64,000 bases of DNA from Idiomarina baltica OS145 (GCF_000152885.1 NZ_CH672404.1:113627-177626), one strand, 5' to 3'. Counted from the stretch's first letter, positions 19,561-29,483 are shown. A program made the numbers and translations. The notes: generated from the letters alone by a model not told the origin.

Positions 19561-20778
19561 ATGGAATTTAGAATGTCAAGAAGCATTTGCATACTGGGCC
19601 TAGGCTACATAGGCCTGCCGACTGCCGCACTTCTCGCTAACCAAGGCTATAAAGTATTGGGTATTGATGTCTCAGAGGACGTTGTTAATACCGTGAATAA
19701 TGGCGAAATTCACATCGTTGAGCCGGAGCTTGATGCTTATGTGGCTAAAGCGGTTCAGAATAAGATGTTAACCGCTGCTCTTGAGCCTCAAGAAGCAGAC
19801 GTGTTTGTCATTGCTGTACCGACACCTTTTCATGAGGGCCACGTCCCTAATATCGATTATGTCGAGTCGGCTACCCGTGCTATTGCTCCGGTCGTTAAAA
19901 GTGGCGATATGATTATTCTCGAATCTACGTCACCAGTTGGTACAACAGAACGAGTCGAAGCCGTATTAAAGGAAAGCGGTGTAAACACAGCCGATCTACA
20001 TATTGCGCACTGTCCTGAGCGAGTGCTCCCGGGGCATATCATGCGTGAGCTCACGGAAAACGACCGCATTGTGGGTGGAATTACCGCCGAAGCGGGGGAG
20101 AAGGTCGCTGCGTTTTATCGCACTTTCGTTACGGGCGATGTGCTAGTGACTGACGCACGTACCGCAGAGATGGCTAAGTTGACAGAAAATAGCTTCCGTG
20201 ATGTTAATATTGCGTTTGCTAATGAACTGTCTATTTTATGCGACAAGTTTAAGATTGACGTTTGGGAGCTCATTCGTTTAGCTAACCGTCACCCTCGTGT
20301 CAATATATTGCAACCCGGAACGGGTGTTGGCGGACATTGTATCGCTGTTGATCCTTGGTTTATTGTCCACGCAGGCGGCGAAGATGCCCGCATCATTCGT
20401 GCGGCACGTGAAATCAATGATTATAAAACCGAGTGGGTTACTCAACGTGTTGTCGAAGAAGTGGAAAAGTTCAAGGCGACCCATGATAGATTGCCTACTG
20501 TTGCGTGTATGGGCTTGGCATTTAAGCCAAACATCGATGACCTTCGCGAATCTCCAGCGCTTGAAGTCTTTCAGGCACTGATTGCAGCGGGCGTTGAGCC
20601 GATGGCCGTTGAACCGAATTTAAAGAGTCATAAAAGCATCACCCTAACTGATTATAATCAGGCGGCAACAGAGGCTGATCTCGTTGTGTATTTAGTTGCG
20701 CACAACGAGTTTAAAAATCTATCAGTGACTGGAGAAGTACTCGACTTCTGCGGCGTAACCGTTGCAAATAATAAATAG
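19561..20778 (+). CDS. wecC: UDP-ManNAc dehydrogenase
   Basis: 405 residues. ILGLGYIGLPTAALLANQGY opens the NAD domain, STSPVGTTERVE and CPERVLPGHIMRE are WecC signatures, and GVGGHCIAVDPWF carries the catalytic Cys. It makes UDP-ManNAcA from the WecB product encoded immediately downstream. The start is ATG 19561 or ATG 19573; the second fits the conserved N-terminus better. The DNA is less AT-rich than in the 3.6-13.7 kb block. Confidence 0.95.
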   Translation: MEFRMSRSICILGLGYIGLPTAALLANQGYKVLGIDVSEDVVNTVNNGEIHIVEPELDAYVAKAVQNKMLTAALEPQEADVFVIAVPTPFHEGHVPNIDYVESATRAIAPVVKSGDMIILESTSPVGTTERVEAVLKESGVNTADLHIAHCPERVLPGHIMRELTENDRIVGGITAEAGEKVAAFYRTFVTGDVLVTDARTAEMAKLTENSFRDVNIAFANELSILCDKFKIDVWELIRLANRHPRVNILQPGTGVGGHCIAVDPWFIVHAGGEDARIIRAAREINDYKTEWVTQRVVEEVEKFKATHDRLPTVACMGLAFKPNIDDLRESPALEVFQALIAAGVEPMAVEPNLKSHKSITLTDYNQAATEADLVVYLVAHNEFKNLSVTGEVLDFCGVTVANNK

Positions 20779-20787
20779 GCTTTACCC

Positions 20788-21924
20788 ATGAAAGTTTTAC
20801 TCGCATTTGGCACCCGTCCAGAAGCCATTAAAATGGCACCATTAGTTAAAGTGCTTGAAAGTGATCCTGCATTTAACGTTGTTGTTGCCGTTACTGCACA
20901 GCATCGAGAAATGCTGGATCAGGTGCTAGAGTTGTTTGAGATAACGCCTGACTACGATTTAAATATTATGAAGTCGGGACAAGACCTTTACGATGTATCC
21001 AGCGCAGTGCTTCTCGGCATGCGGGATGTATTAAAAGAGTCACAACCTGACATCGTATTAGTTCACGGTGATACGGCGACAACGTTTGCTGCATCCTTAG
21101 CCGCTTTCTATGCGCGTATTCCAGTGGGTCACGTTGAAGCAGGCTTGAGAACCCATGACCTCTATTCACCTTGGCCCGAAGAAGCTAACCGCCAATTAAC
21201 AGGTCGTATTGCGCAATGGCACTTCGCACCGACGGCAAGAAATCGTCGCGATCTACTCGCCGAGCAAGTCAACGAAAATCAAATTTTAGAAACCGGTAAC
21301 ACCGTCATCGATGCATTGCAGTGGGTTACTCAAAAAATAGAAAGTTCTGATGAGCTTAAAGCGGCTATCAGTGAAAAACTGCAACAAGCGGGCCTTACAA
21401 CCTCATTGTCTGATAAACGGTATGTGCTCATTACCGGACATCGACGCGAAAACTTTGGCCAAGGCTTTGACAACATCTGCTCAGCTCTTAAGCAACTAGC
21501 CGAAAGCTATCCGGATGTTCATTTTGTTTATCCAGTTCATTTGAACCCGAATGTACAGAAGCCCGTTCGTTCGCTACTCGCCGATCTCAGCAACGTTCAT
21601 CTGATTGAACCACTCGGATATGAACCCTTCGTATGGCTGATGCAAAACTGTCAGTTAGTGCTCACCGATAGCGGTGGCGTTCAAGAAGAAGCGCCGGGTC
21701 TGGGTAAACCTGTATTGGTGATGCGCGATACGACAGAGCGCCCAGAAGCGGTTGAAGCTGGCACAGTGAAACTCGTCGGCACCGCGGCTGACACCATCGT
21801 TTCGGAAGTCTCACGCTTACTCAGTGACGATGACGCATACGCCGTCATGTCTCGCGCCCATAATCCTTATGGTGATGGGAAGGCGTGTGAGCGTATTGCT
21901 AAATTTCTAAAGTCTAAGATGTAA
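20788..21924 (+). CDS. wecB: UDP-GlcNAc 2-epimerase (non-hydrolysing)
   Basis: 378 residues, standard WecB length. [15 protein letters not shown] at the N-terminus, [35 protein letters not shown] and [21 protein letters not shown] are all family signatures. It interconverts UDP-GlcNAc and UDP-ManNAc in the cytoplasm. It sits nine bases after wecC, an order opposite to the enterobacterial wecBC, and supplies the substrate for it. Confidence 0.96.
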   Translation: MKVLLAFGTRPEAIKMAPLVKVLESDPAFNVVVAVTAQHREMLDQVLELFEITPDYDLNIMKSGQDLYDVSSAVLLGMRDVLKESQPDIVLVHGDTATTFAASLAAFYARIPVGHVEAGLRTHDLYSPWPEEANRQLTGRIAQWHFAPTARNRRDLLAEQVNENQILETGNTVIDALQWVTQKIESSDELKAAISEKLQQAGLTTSLSDKRYVLITGHRRENFGQGFDNICSALKQLAESYPDVHFVYPVHLNPNVQKPVRSLLADLSNVHLIEPLGYEPFVWLMQNCQLVLTDSGGVQEEAPGLGKPVLVMRDTTERPEAVEAGTVKLVGTAADTIVSEVSRLLSDDDAYAVMSRAHNPYGDGKACERIAKFLKSKM

Positions 21925-21931
21925 ACTGACA

Positions 21932-23575
21932 ATGAGCTTGGTCGCAACGCTGTTCAAATATTACTTCACACTGAAGCCGCTAAAGTTTGAACAAATATAC
22001 TTTCGCTTAAAATATCGCTTTTTCCCGGTTCGCAAACTCTCTGTATCTAGCAGTAGATCGTTAGAAACCAATCAGTGGTTTATTGAAACACCCGTATTTC
22101 AACCACAGAGTTTTGTAGATAGACATAAAGTTAAGTTTCTTAATCAAGAAGCCCAAATTTCCACTCCCAATGACTGGAATTCATCGAAGCAAGAAAAGTT
22201 GTGGCTATACAATTTACATTATTTTGATGACTTAAACGGAGTCGGACACGAAGCTCGATTTGAATTACAAAAAGCTTTCGTTCATCGTTGGATAAACGAA
22301 AACCCTCCTGTTATGGGCAACGGCTGGGAGCCCTATCCAATTTCTCTTCGGCTAGTGAACTGGATTAAGTGGTACCAAAGACATCGGCTAGAAGATGAAG
22401 TCATAGTGAGCAGCATTTATGCGCAGGCTATAGCGCTTAAAAAGCAACTTGAATACCATATACTTGGTAATCATTTATTTGCTAACGCTAAGGCGCTTAT
22501 TTTTGTTGGTGTTTTTTTTAAAGGAGCCACTGGAGAAGACTTTTTAAACCTTGGACTCAAAATCCTGAAAGAGCAGCTGAAAGAACAGTTCCTTGATGAC
22601 GGAGGGCATTTCGAACTAAGCCCAATGTATCATAGTATCTTGCTCTGGGACCTCCTAGATTTAATTAATTTAGCGCAGAGCTCAAAGCACGAAGTGCTAT
22701 TGGAAAAGGTCCTCGACTGGAAAATTTTGGCTTCAAAAGCATTAAGCTACTTAGTTGTAATGACTCATCCTGACGGCGAAATCAGTTTTTTCAATGATGC
22801 CGCCACTGGAATTGCTCCCTCTCCAGAAACTCTATTTCGGTATGCCGAGTATTTAGATTTAGACAGGACAGCTGGAAATAAGTCGAAACTAATAACTTTA
22901 AAGTCCTCGTCATACACTCGAGCAGAAGTTGGAGCTTTTGTTCTATTTTTTGACCACGCTGAGATCGGACCAAGTTATTTACCCGCCCATGGTCATGCTG
23001 ACGCGTTAAGCATCGAAATGTCATTGGGGGAGTCTCGAATCTTAGTTAACTCTGGAACATCTGTTTACGGTACTGGGCCAGAAAGAGCAAGACAACGTTC
23101 CACAAATGCACACAATACTGTCGAAATTGATGGACAAGACTCATCTGAGGTTTGGGGAGGTTTTCGTGTTGCTCGAAGTGCGAAGATAATTTCATTCGAA
23201 GCAAGCGAAGAAGATGATAGCGTTTGTATCGCATCTTCGCATAATGGATATGCGAGATTAAGACGAGGCTTGATTCATTCAAGGAAGTGCCGTTTAACTG
23301 CTACTTATCTCGAATGCGAGGATACGATTAAGGGCTCCTTTGATGAAGCTAAAGTCCTGTATCATTTGCATCCGGAAACACATATACAGAGGCTTGCAAC
23401 AAATGAGTTGCTAATAGAAGCGAAAGGTGGTCAACAGCTTATTTTTAAGTGTAGCCACCCATACAAAATTGAAGAGTCTACATGGCATCCCGAATTTGGG
23501 GTGACTATTTCCAATCAGCGAATTGTCATTACGACTTCGGACTCTATAATAACCTCTAGGTTTTGTTTAAGGTGA
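21932..23575 (+). CDS. Heparinase II/III-family protein
   Basis: 547 residues. An N-terminal alpha/alpha toroid with WLYNLHYFDDL, NGWEPYPISLRLVNWIKW and NHLFANAKAL is followed by a beta-sandwich with HGHADALSIEM and an RQRSTNAHNTVEIDGQDSSEVWG segment, the classic heparinase II/III pattern. Such proteins occur widely in exopolysaccharide loci with the bi-domain oxidoreductase and a GT4 gene. They may be uronan lyases or modify the polymer. No signal peptide is obvious. Confidence 0.88.
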   Translation: MSLVATLFKYYFTLKPLKFEQIYFRLKYRFFPVRKLSVSSSRSLETNQWFIETPVFQPQSFVDRHKVKFLNQEAQISTPNDWNSSKQEKLWLYNLHYFDDLNGVGHEARFELQKAFVHRWINENPPVMGNGWEPYPISLRLVNWIKWYQRHRLEDEVIVSSIYAQAIALKKQLEYHILGNHLFANAKALIFVGVFFKGATGEDFLNLGLKILKEQLKEQFLDDGGHFELSPMYHSILLWDLLDLINLAQSSKHEVLLEKVLDWKILASKALSYLVVMTHPDGEISFFNDAATGIAPSPETLFRYAEYLDLDRTAGNKSKLITLKSSSYTRAEVGAFVLFFDHAEIGPSYLPAHGHADALSIEMSLGESRILVNSGTSVYGTGPERARQRSTNAHNTVEIDGQDSSEVWGGFRVARSAKIISFEASEEDDSVCIASSHNGYARLRRGLIHSRKCRLTATYLECEDTIKGSFDEAKVLYHLHPETHIQRLATNELLIEAKGGQQLIFKCSHPYKIEESTWHPEFGVTISNQRIVITTSDSIITSRFCLR

Positions 23576-23579
23576 TTTT

Positions 23580-24758
23580 TTGAAACTACTTGTTTTATCT
23601 TTTTATTTTTCTCCTGATCTAAGTGCGGGTTCTTTTCGATGCCGAGCTTTGGTCGATAAGTTAGTTGAAAAAGGAGTTGAAGTTGAGGTAGTTACCACTC
23701 TGCCTAATCGATATTCCAGTTATGAAACTGAAGCTCAAGAGTTCGAAAGTTCGGCGGGACTAACAGTTCGTCGTATTCCAATACCCCAGCATAAAAGTGG
23801 GATGATTGACCAAACGAAAGCTTTTTTTAGGTTTTACCGTAAGGCTAAAGAGCTAACTCGTCATCACAAGTACGATGCTGTTTTTGCTACTTCTTCTCGT
23901 TTATTTACTGCGTTTTTAGGGGCAAGAATCTCAAAGGCGAAAGCTATCCCCTTGTATTTAGATATTAGAGACATCTTCGTCGATACCTTAAATGACGTTT
24001 TGTCAGCTAAGCTATCGACAGTTATGCTGCCTGTTTTAAAGCAAATAGAGAGCTATACTTTCTCGCGCGCTCGCAGAATTAATTTAGTTTCAGAAGGCTT
24101 TAAAAGCTATTTTCAGTCAAGGTTCAGAAAAACCGAGTACCGTTATTTTACAAATGGTATCGATAGCGAATTCCTTGAGGCATCTCCCAAGACACGGGTT
24201 CCTTTCACGGGAAACACGAAATTAAAGGTAGTGTATGCTGGTAATATAGGGGAGGGACAAGGACTTCACAAAATCGTTCCGCAGCTAGCGAGTCAGCTTA
24301 AAGATCGGATAGACTTCACGATCATTGGTGCTGGAGGGCGGTTAGATGAATTAACCTCACGAGTTGCCGAACTAGATAATGTTGAAATAAAACCACCAGT
24401 CAAACGTACTGAGCTCCTATCCGAGTATAAAAAAGCAGATATTCTCTTTCTTCATTTGAATGATTATGAGGCCTTTAAAAAGGTACTACCCTCCAAAATC
24501 TTCGAGTATGCAGCTCTCGGCAAGCCATTGTGGGCTGGAGTCTCTGGGTATGCTGCTCAGTTTTTGAATGAAAATGTCGCAAACTGTGGCGTTTTTTATC
24601 CTGGTAATGTAAATGAAGGTATAAATGTACTGTCGTCGCTGCAGCTAGTAGAGGAACCTCGTGCTGAATTTATAGAACGATATTCTAGACAGAGAATAAT
24701 GAGCGACATGGCTGTTGATGTAATAAGCTTTGTTAATGAGGAATGTAATGCTCAATAG
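23580..24758 (+). CDS. Family 4 glycosyltransferase
   Basis: 392 residues. SFYFSPDLSAGSFRCRALVDKL at the N-terminus, VVYAGNIGEGQGLHKIVPQLA, and the donor-site segment LPSKIFEYAALGKPLWAGVSG support a WbuB-like GT4. The start is TTG at 23580, four bases after the heparinase stop. The last 11 bases overlap the next gene's start. It belongs with the heparinase and bi-domain oxidoreductase module. Confidence 0.87.
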   Translation: MKLLVLSFYFSPDLSAGSFRCRALVDKLVEKGVEVEVVTTLPNRYSSYETEAQEFESSAGLTVRRIPIPQHKSGMIDQTKAFFRFYRKAKELTRHHKYDAVFATSSRLFTAFLGARISKAKAIPLYLDIRDIFVDTLNDVLSAKLSTVMLPVLKQIESYTFSRARRINLVSEGFKSYFQSRFRKTEYRYFTNGIDSEFLEASPKTRVPFTGNTKLKVVYAGNIGEGQGLHKIVPQLASQLKDRIDFTIIGAGGRLDELTSRVAELDNVEIKPPVKRTELLSEYKKADILFLHLNDYEAFKKVLPSKIFEYAALGKPLWAGVSGYAAQFLNENVANCGVFYPGNVNEGINVLSSLQLVEEPRAEFIERYSRQRIMSDMAVDVISFVNEECNAQ

Positions 24759-25692
24759 CCCAGATACTATAGCAGTTACCGGAGTTACGGGGTTTGTAGG
24801 TGGCCAGTTAACTCAATACCTAATAGCAGAAAATTTAAAAGTTTTGTCTTTAGGCCGAACGCCGAGTGACTTAGAAGCAGAACACGTATACCTTGATTTT
24901 AATGATGACAATTTTGATGCATCTGAGGAGTTTTCTAAGTCATCTCAAGTAATCCATTGCGCTGCGAGAGCGCATGTTATGGATGAGTCAGAAGCGAACC
25001 CTTTAGATACGTATTTAAAGGCAAATACGTACTCAACATTAAGGCTGGCTGAGCAAGCGGCAGCCGCTGGAGTAAAACGCTTTATTTATCTGAGCTCAAT
25101 AAAGGCATTGGGTGAGTCGACTAGTTTAGGCTCACCATTCTCTCATGAGTCGCCTTTAGCACCAGAAGATGACTATGGCGTTTCTAAAGCGCGAGCGGAG
25201 GAAGGACTGCAAGACATAGCTGAAAGAACGGGGATGGAAGTCACGATAATTCGACCTCCCTTAGTTTATGGAAAAGGAGTTAAGGCTAACTTTGCCGCCA
25301 TGATGTCTTTAGCCAAAAAGAATCTTCCTTTGCCTCTCGGCTCAATAAAAAATAAGCGTAGTATGGTCGCGCTCGATAACCTAGTTGACTTGATCGTTAC
25401 TTGCATTGATCACGAGAATGCGGGTAATCGAACTTTCATGGTGAGTGATGATAGAGATGTATCGACCACAGAGCTGTTACAAGCAATGACTCGTGCTCAT
25501 GGGAAAACGCCTCGACTGATTCCTTGTCCGCCATCGTTGATTCGTTTGGCTGCCACTACGCTTGGTAAAAAGGCCGTTGCTGAACGTCTTCTTGGCTCAT
25601 TACAAGTTGACATTGAATACACCAAGGAACAACTCAACTGGACACCCAAAGTAAAGATGGAAGATGTTTTGACGGAGATGGTCAATGATTAG
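24748..25692 (+). CDS. NAD-dependent sugar epimerase/reductase (WbpV/WreQ-like)
   Basis: About 314 residues from ATG 24748, which has a GAGGAA ribosome site; the frame opens earlier at 24730. VTGVTGFVGGQLTQYL is the NAD motif. SSIKALGE and YGVSKARAEE supply the catalytic Ser and YxxxK. The protein resembles the 4-keto-sugar reductase/epimerases that sit directly beside the initiating phosphotransferase and make UDP-QuiNAc- or FucNAc-type donors. It overlaps the next gene by eight bases. Exact product not determinable. Confidence 0.8.
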   Translation: MLNSPDTIAVTGVTGFVGGQLTQYLIAENLKVLSLGRTPSDLEAEHVYLDFNDDNFDASEEFSKSSQVIHCAARAHVMDESEANPLDTYLKANTYSTLRLAEQAAAAGVKRFIYLSSIKALGESTSLGSPFSHESPLAPEDDYGVSKARAEEGLQDIAERTGMEVTIIRPPLVYGKGVKANFAAMMSLAKKNLPLPLGSIKNKRSMVALDNLVDLIVTCIDHENAGNRTFMVSDDRDVSTTELLQAMTRAHGKTPRLIPCPPSLIRLAATTLGKKAVAERLLGSLQVDIEYTKEQLNWTPKVKMEDVLTEMVND

Positions 25693-26233
25693 GCTGCTGG
25701 ATTTTTTGTTTTCATTATTTGGTTTAGTTGTTGGCTTTCCAATTTTGATTCTTTTGTTTGTTATTGGTCTTTTCGACACGGGCTCGCCCTTGTTCCGACA
25801 AACTCGCGTTGGACGTAATGAAAAAGCTTTTACGTTAGTAAAGTTTCGAACCATGAAAAAGGATACGGCTTCGGTGGCGAGTCACCTCGCTAGCTCTTCG
25901 TCAATCACCCGTTTTGGTCACTTTTTACGAAAAACTAAACTGGACGAGCTTCCGCAGCTCTGGAACGTGCTAAAAGGGGAAATGAGTTTGGTCGGACCAA
26001 GACCGTGCTTGTTTAATCAAGAAGAGCTTATTGCAGAGCGTAAAAAGCGCGGCGTGCTTAATTATCGTCCTGGTATCACCGGTTTAGCACAGGTTAAAGA
26101 AATCGATATGTCGACCCCTGAGTTGCTCGCGAAAACTGATGCAAAGATGCTTGAGTCGTTAACTATCAGTGACTATTTTAAATACATTCTTATGACAGTA
26201 ACCGGTAGCGGTAGTGGCGACCGAGTTCGCTGA
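25685..26233 (+). CDS. Initiating phosphoglycosyl transferase (PglC/WcaJ C-domain type)
   Basis: 182 residues, the small monotopic PGT form with one N-terminal hydrophobic reentrant helix. FRQTRVGRNEKAFTLVKFRTMK, KLDELPQLWNVLKGEMSLVGPRP (catalytic Asp-Glu) and YRPGITGLAQV are the family motifs. It transfers a sugar-1-phosphate to undecaprenyl phosphate and so starts the repeat unit. It is the last gene of the polysaccharide locus and overlaps the preceding reductase, which probably makes its donor. Confidence 0.93.
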   Translation: MIRLLDFLFSLFGLVVGFPILILLFVIGLFDTGSPLFRQTRVGRNEKAFTLVKFRTMKKDTASVASHLASSSSITRFGHFLRKTKLDELPQLWNVLKGEMSLVGPRPCLFNQEELIAERKKRGVLNYRPGITGLAQVKEIDMSTPELLAKTDAKMLESLTISDYFKYILMTVTGSGSGDRVR

Positions 26234-26258
26234 CTTACAATTTGGGTGACGCTTAACC

Positions 26259-26513
26259 ATGCAAACCTACGAATTTTCCCTCACCTTTAGTCTTGCGGGA
26301 GTCGATGATCCTAAGCGTGTGGTACAGCATCTGTACCACACCACTTGTCACGATGCGTTAATTTGTATCATTGACGAGGAGCACATTGAGGTGTGTTTTG
26401 AGCGCGAAGCACCGTCGTTATCGCTCGCGCAAGAGCACGCTATATCCGATGTGGTCGACTCTGTCTCTTATGCCAGCTTTATTGGTGCGGGTACGAAGCG
26501 TAAGCACGCTTAA
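26259..26513 (+). CDS. Small hypothetical protein
   Basis: 84 residues, soluble, acidic. The pattern (YEFSLTFSLAGVDDP..., DALICIIDEEHIEVCFEREAPSL, AISDVV) resembles the N-terminal part of a family of about 100-residue proteins that normally ends in a helix-turn-helix; that tail is missing here. The likeness is from memory, so no function is assigned. It may be co-transcribed with the following channel gene (14 bp gap to its ATG). Confidence 0.55.
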   Translation: MQTYEFSLTFSLAGVDDPKRVVQHLYHTTCHDALICIIDEEHIEVCFEREAPSLSLAQEHAISDVVDSVSYASFIGAGTKRKHA

Positions 26514-26527
26514 CGGATTTTTTGATT

Positions 26528-27184
26528 ATGTCTCAACAAAACGCCACATTTATCGTTCAGTTTTGGGAAGTGATTTTCCGCTTTCTGTCGAAGTTATCGG
26601 TGTTTTTTGTTGTCCGTAAAGTGGTTAATCGCTTTTTAAGTAAACACCAACAGCATATATTTGTTGAGGGGTGGGCGCTGGGTCATTTGTTCTTGTCCAT
26701 TTTGGCAATACCCGGTGTGCTGTATATCCCTTATGCGTGGGTCGGATGGGCGATAAGCTTGTACGGCTTAGTGCGCGTATTTGAAGTTGTGGTGTACCAA
26801 GTTAATGTTTTGCTGTTTGACCAGTTTCGACAGCCCAACCGAAGCCAACCCTATGAGGTATTAAGCTATCGTCGGTTGATTATTCTGCTCATCCAAAATT
26901 ATTTTGAGATTATCTTTTGGTTTGCAGCACAGTATGTGTTCTTTGGACAACTGTTTAGCTTTTTAGTAGAAGGCACCGCCGATAGTGTATTGGGTGCTGT
27001 GTATACGTCATTTGTTGTGATGACAAGCTTCGGTGTCGAGAACATCTCTCCCTCAGGCGTCTTGGCGTATACCATCGTCATTGCTCAAGCGATGATAGGT
27101 CTGTTTATGACGCTACTCAGCCTCGCTCGTTTTATTGGACTTCTCCCCGCCCCAGGCACGATGACGAAAGAAGAGCAGTCGTAG
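26528..27184 (+). CDS. Ion-channel-like membrane protein
   Basis: 218 residues from ATG 26528. There are three to four hydrophobic segments; the last two flank a pore-like loop, VVMTSFGVENISP, followed by VLAYTIVIAQAMIGLFMTLLSLARF. This is the Ion_trans_2 layout of two-helix channels, but the K+ filter TxGYG is replaced by TSFGV, so selectivity may differ or be lost. It is followed by a strong terminator. Function inferred from topology only. Confidence 0.65.
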   Translation: MSQQNATFIVQFWEVIFRFLSKLSVFFVVRKVVNRFLSKHQQHIFVEGWALGHLFLSILAIPGVLYIPYAWVGWAISLYGLVRVFEVVVYQVNVLLFDQFRQPNRSQPYEVLSYRRLIILLIQNYFEIIFWFAAQYVFFGQLFSFLVEGTADSVLGAVYTSFVVMTSFGVENISPSGVLAYTIVIAQAMIGLFMTLLSLARFIGLLPAPGTMTKEEQS

Positions 27185-27206
27185 CTATCTCCCAACTATA
27201 AAAAAG

Positions 27207-27258
27207 AGCCCCTCTGCGAGAGCGGCAACCATGGATTATGAAAGTTTGCAGAGGGGCT
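27207..27258 (+). terminator. Stem-loop after channel gene
   Basis: An 11-bp perfect inverted repeat, AGCCCCTCTGC (27207-27217) and GCAGAGGGGCT (27248-27258), encloses a 30-nt loop. It lies 23 bp after the channel stop and probably ends transcription from the polysaccharide/channel side together with the next hairpin. Confidence 0.6.
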
Positions 27259-27262
27259 AAAG

Positions 27263-27306
27263 GCTTCAACGTTCATCCGTGAACATCGTGTTGAAGCTTC
27301 TTTATT
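27263..27306 (+). terminator. Second nested stem-loop terminator
   Basis: GCTTCAAC (27263) pairs with GTTGAAGC (27290), and an inner stem GTTCA/TGAAC with a TCCG tetraloop is nested within. A TTCTTTATT tract follows. It works for the + strand and lies just before the minus-strand peroxidase remnant. Confidence 0.65.
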
Positions 27307-27372
27307 AAAAGCCATCGTAGGTCATAAGTCTTTAGGTGTTCGTCGTATCGTGATGTAGGACGATGTCACTGT

Positions 27373-28336
27373 TTAGAGGGCTTTGATAAATGCCAGTAAT
27401 GCTTGCCGCTCGGCGGGTGTGAGGTTAAAGGGTGTGAGCAACTGCGTGGTGGTTGGGTAGTATTGCTCTGCTGGGAGTGTTGCTGGTCGACGGGGTCGTG
27501 CGCCGCCGTGCTCGTACATCCGTATAATGCCTTCGAGTTGGGTAAACAAGCCATTGTGCATCCAGGGCTTGGTTGCCATTAAATGACGCAACGAGGGTGT
27601 TCTGAACGCGCCCATGTCTTGATTCTTACCTGTGATCTCGTAGCGTCCGAGATCTTCAAACTTCCTTCCAAAATAGTGCAACCCGGTATTATGAAAGCGT
27701 TGGTCCGACAGTAACGGTCCGTTATGACACTTGATGCAACCGGCTTTGGTACGAAACAAGTGTAAGCCTTGCAATTGCTGGTCTGTGAGTGCGTTTTTGG
27801 CTTTTTGCCAGTCACCTGCCTCTATCGCTAATAAAAAAGAATCGAGCGGTTGTGTCTTGGGGTCATCCATTAACGTGCGTTGGAACTCTGCTAACGATTC
27901 GGCAAGCAGTTCCCAACTTATGTCCTGAGGTGTGCGTGTCAACGGTGCGAGTAGGTCGCGATAGTCCGAGTATTGTGCGACTTGTCGTGCGATGGTGCGG
28001 GTATTATGTGCCATCTCGAGGGGGTCTTCGACCGGCATCGTGACACGAGGCACAACTGACTTCACCGGTCGCTGATAAGCGGGTATCGTGAAACAGCTTT
28101 TTACCGAGCGCCACACGATCGCGATTAAGCTGACCGCGCAGTGGCTTTGGATCGGGCAGCGGTGCGAGGTCATCGGTTGCTGCTCGTGCACGTGCTGGCC
28201 ACTGGGATTGCGGCTTGAGATAGCGTTGCCAAAGTGTCTCGGGTGTGGGTGACTGCTGGGCTGCCTGAGCGGGGACGACGAGTCCGATAGCAACGACCAA
28301 CGGATAGCCGATATGTGTTAAGCACTTCTTCACCAT
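27373..28336 (-). pseudogene. Di-haem cytochrome c peroxidase-like, deleted and frameshifted
   Basis: The start at 28336 gives MVKKCLTH... with a signal peptide ending near PAQAA, then the first haem site CASCH (about base 28090). Just after it the frame changes near 28045. The downstream frame resumes at PVEDPLEMAHNT and runs through the second haem site CIKCH, AFRTPSLRHL and a normal C-terminus. Family members have roughly 50-60 more residues between CxxCH and the xxPLEM segment, so an internal deletion with frameshift is inferred. The intact gene would be a periplasmic MauG/CcpA-type peroxidase. Its start overlaps the stop of the TonB-receptor remnant (ATGGTGA). Confidence 0.85.
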
Positions 28337-28990
28337 GTGTACTCCAGTCCTACCCAAAAACTTCTGCCTGTTTCCACGCCTTGCTGATTATTCGCCACTG
28401 CGTATGTGCGTTGGTCGAGTAGGTTATCGATTTCTAAGCTCAACTTAATGGCTTGGTTAAACGCACGCAGTTGATATTGCAGGTTCGCGTTGACTAATGT
28501 CCGTGCTGGCCGATGTATGTCCTGATAGACCGGATACGCGAGTTCTAGATCTTCACACTGTGTACAAAAGGTATTGCGCTCGGCAAAGTACCATTCGCCG
28601 GTATCCACCGCACTGGTGTAAGCGCCTTGATAACTGACGTTGAGACTGGTTTTAAACGCGTCTGTCCATTGGCTGTGTATGGATAAGTTCGCGGTAGCGG
28701 GGCGACTAAAGTCATCATTCAGCCGACCTAGATCATCGAGACTGATAAGGTCGATGCGGCTGTTGATACTCGCCCCGCTGACGTAGGCGACGATTTCATC
28801 CTCGGGTACGGCATCGACACTGCTGTCGTACGAGCGACTGGAGGTGAGGTTTTCACTATGACTGGTGTGTAACCAAAACTCGTGATCGCCCCAGCGATAT
28901 TGATATGAAAGCGTGAGCCTTTGGTATTCGCCGCTTCCGGCATTGGTGGCGGTGATGTAAGTGATACCGTCGGCGGCACGGGTGTCGCCT
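28330..28990 (-). pseudogene. TonB-dependent receptor, C-terminal remnant
   Basis: The last 220 or so residues of an outer-membrane beta-barrel: alternating strands (LTLSYQYRWGDHEFWLHTSHS, SLNVSYQGAYTS, NLQYQLRAFNQAIKLSLEIDNLLDQRTY) and the terminal aromatic-ending strand FWVGLEYTW. The frame is cut at 28990 exactly where the REP array begins, so plug and most of the barrel are gone. It was probably an operon with the peroxidase, which suggests a metal or copper/iron-related uptake function, but that is inference. Confidence 0.85.
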
Positions 28991-29384
28991 CGCGACAATC
29001 GATGTCGCTCCGTGCGCACAATGCGCACGCTACGGTGGGGGTTGATACGACGTACGTCGCGCCTTTGGCGCGACAATCGATGCCGCTCCGTGCGCACAAT
29101 GCGCACGCTACGGTGGGGGTTGATACGTCGTACGTCGCGCATTCTGCGCGACAATCGATGCCGCCCCGTGCGCACAATGCGCACGCTACGGTGGGGTTGA
29201 TACGACGTACGTCGCGCCTTTGGCGCGACAATCGATGCCGCTCCGTGCGCACAATGCGCACGCTACGGTGGGGGTTGATACGTCGTACGTCGCGCCTTAG
29301 GCGCGACAATCGATGCCGCCCCGTGCGCACAATGCGCACGTTACGGTGGGGTTGATACGACGTACGTCGCGCCTTAGGCGCGAC
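28991..29384. repeat. REP/BIME tandem array 1
   Basis: About five copies of an 81-84 bp unit. Each holds a type-a hairpin (GTCGCGC-N5-GCGCGAC) and an inverted type-b hairpin (CGTGCGC-N5-GCGCACG), here with the b head GCTAC and the a head mostly GTAC rather than GTAG. Loops vary (CTTTG, ATTCT, CTTAG) with matching closing pairs. The array replaces the 5' part of the TonB-receptor gene. Confidence 0.93.
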
Positions 29385-29483
29385 AATCGATATCTGATGA
29401 CAACAAAAAATTGAACGATATCAGGATGATAATATTGTTAAATCTATGTTATAATCCTATTTTTTTTGAATGGGAAATTTAAT

